A stretch of DNA of 5,240 nt from Chloroflexota bacterium (GTDB lineage Bacteria; Chloroflexota; Anaerolineae; Anaerolineales; UBA4823). Location of the stretch: contig DAOVCZ010000154.1 in the NCBI GenBank assembly GCA_030669775.1, positions 1-5,240 of the forward strand, written 5' to 3'. The translations under genes were made by a program, and so were the position numbers. Below are positions 5,205 through 5,240 of this stretch, in pieces; positions within the stretch are counted from its first letter, which is position 1; each line of letters begins with the position of its first letter. The notes under the pieces are model-generated. The model saw nothing but the letters and a program-made list of their open reading frames with translations, was not told where the DNA came from and ran no database searches.

Positions 5205-5209
5205 CCTCT
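5205..5209 (-). promoter_or_regulatory. Ribosome binding site fixing the selenoprotein start
   Basis: AGAGG on the minus strand lies 6 nt before the ATG at 5198. It supports starting upstream of the two TGA codons, at the lipoprotein signal peptide, and not at Met52 (5045). Met52 is preceded directly by the TGA-containing codons and has no ribosome site. Confidence 0.65.
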
Positions 5210-5229
5210 TAGAAGCTCTTTAGAATTCG

Positions 5230-5235
5230 AGTATA
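5230..5235 (-). promoter_or_regulatory. Possible -10 box of the selenoprotein operon
   Basis: TATACT on the minus strand matches the sigma-70 -10 consensus at five of six positions and lies about 30 nt before the start codon. The matching -35 would fall outside the window, so the promoter cannot be confirmed. Confidence 0.35.
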
Positions 5236-5240
5236 TCCAA

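Noticed and set aside
5209..5225. TTAGAA repeated 11 bp apart before the selenoprotein gene, as a possible regulator site
   Set aside because: Only two copies, unlike the 950..988 repeats in sequence, and one overlaps the ribosome site; the rest of the promoter is outside the window.

Overview
This window reads as part of a bacterial chromosome with moderate GC. The style of the genes (SHOCT-domain small membrane proteins, lipoproteins, an OmpR-type two-component system, a Trx-like lipoprotein ending in PQFxGG) suggests a Chloroflexota (Anaerolineae-like) bacterium. That assignment is inference from protein style, not proof. There are no mobile elements, CRISPR arrays, rRNA or tRNA genes.

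The central discovery is at the right edge. The minus-strand gene 5198..4464 is interrupted by two in-frame TGA codons, three codons apart, exactly where a thioredoxin CxxC active site should be (...FFFTDP-U-A-P-U-AKMVP...). Read as selenocysteine, they give one continuous 244-residue protein: a lipoprotein signal peptide (LLSAC), a thioredoxin fold with a UxxU redox motif, and a C-terminal domain of unknown function. Apart from the lipobox cysteine the protein has no cysteine at all. A perfect 6-bp stem with a CGUGA loop lies 17 nt after the second UGA and 26 nt after the first, which fits the known geometry of bacterial SECIS elements for both codons. TGA is an ordinary stop in neighbouring genes, so a changed genetic code does not explain it. 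A conventional gene caller would start the protein at Met52 and lose the signal peptide and the whole active site.

Layout, right to left on the minus strand: the diselenide-type thioredoxin lipoprotein (5198..4464), a rhodanese-domain lipoprotein (4395..3955), an OmpR/PhoB-family response regulator (3925..3242) and a sensor histidine kinase with a methionine-rich extracytoplasmic loop (3245..2091). Spacing (68 nt, 29 nt, 4-nt overlap) suggests one operon. A hairpin with T-runs on both sides (1968..1996) ends both this operon and the convergent plus-strand gene 1346..1912, a His-rich secreted protein of unknown function. Left of that gene, transcribed away from it, lie two SHOCT-domain membrane protein genes (908..516 and 447..232), preceded by four direct repeats with an exact 11-bp period. 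That is the layout of sites bound by OmpR/PhoB-type regulators.

Working model (inference): the kinase senses a soft metal or redox stress at the cell surface, the regulator controls the SHOCT operon and perhaps its own operon, and the two lipoproteins do thiol/selenol and sulfane-sulfur chemistry outside the membrane.
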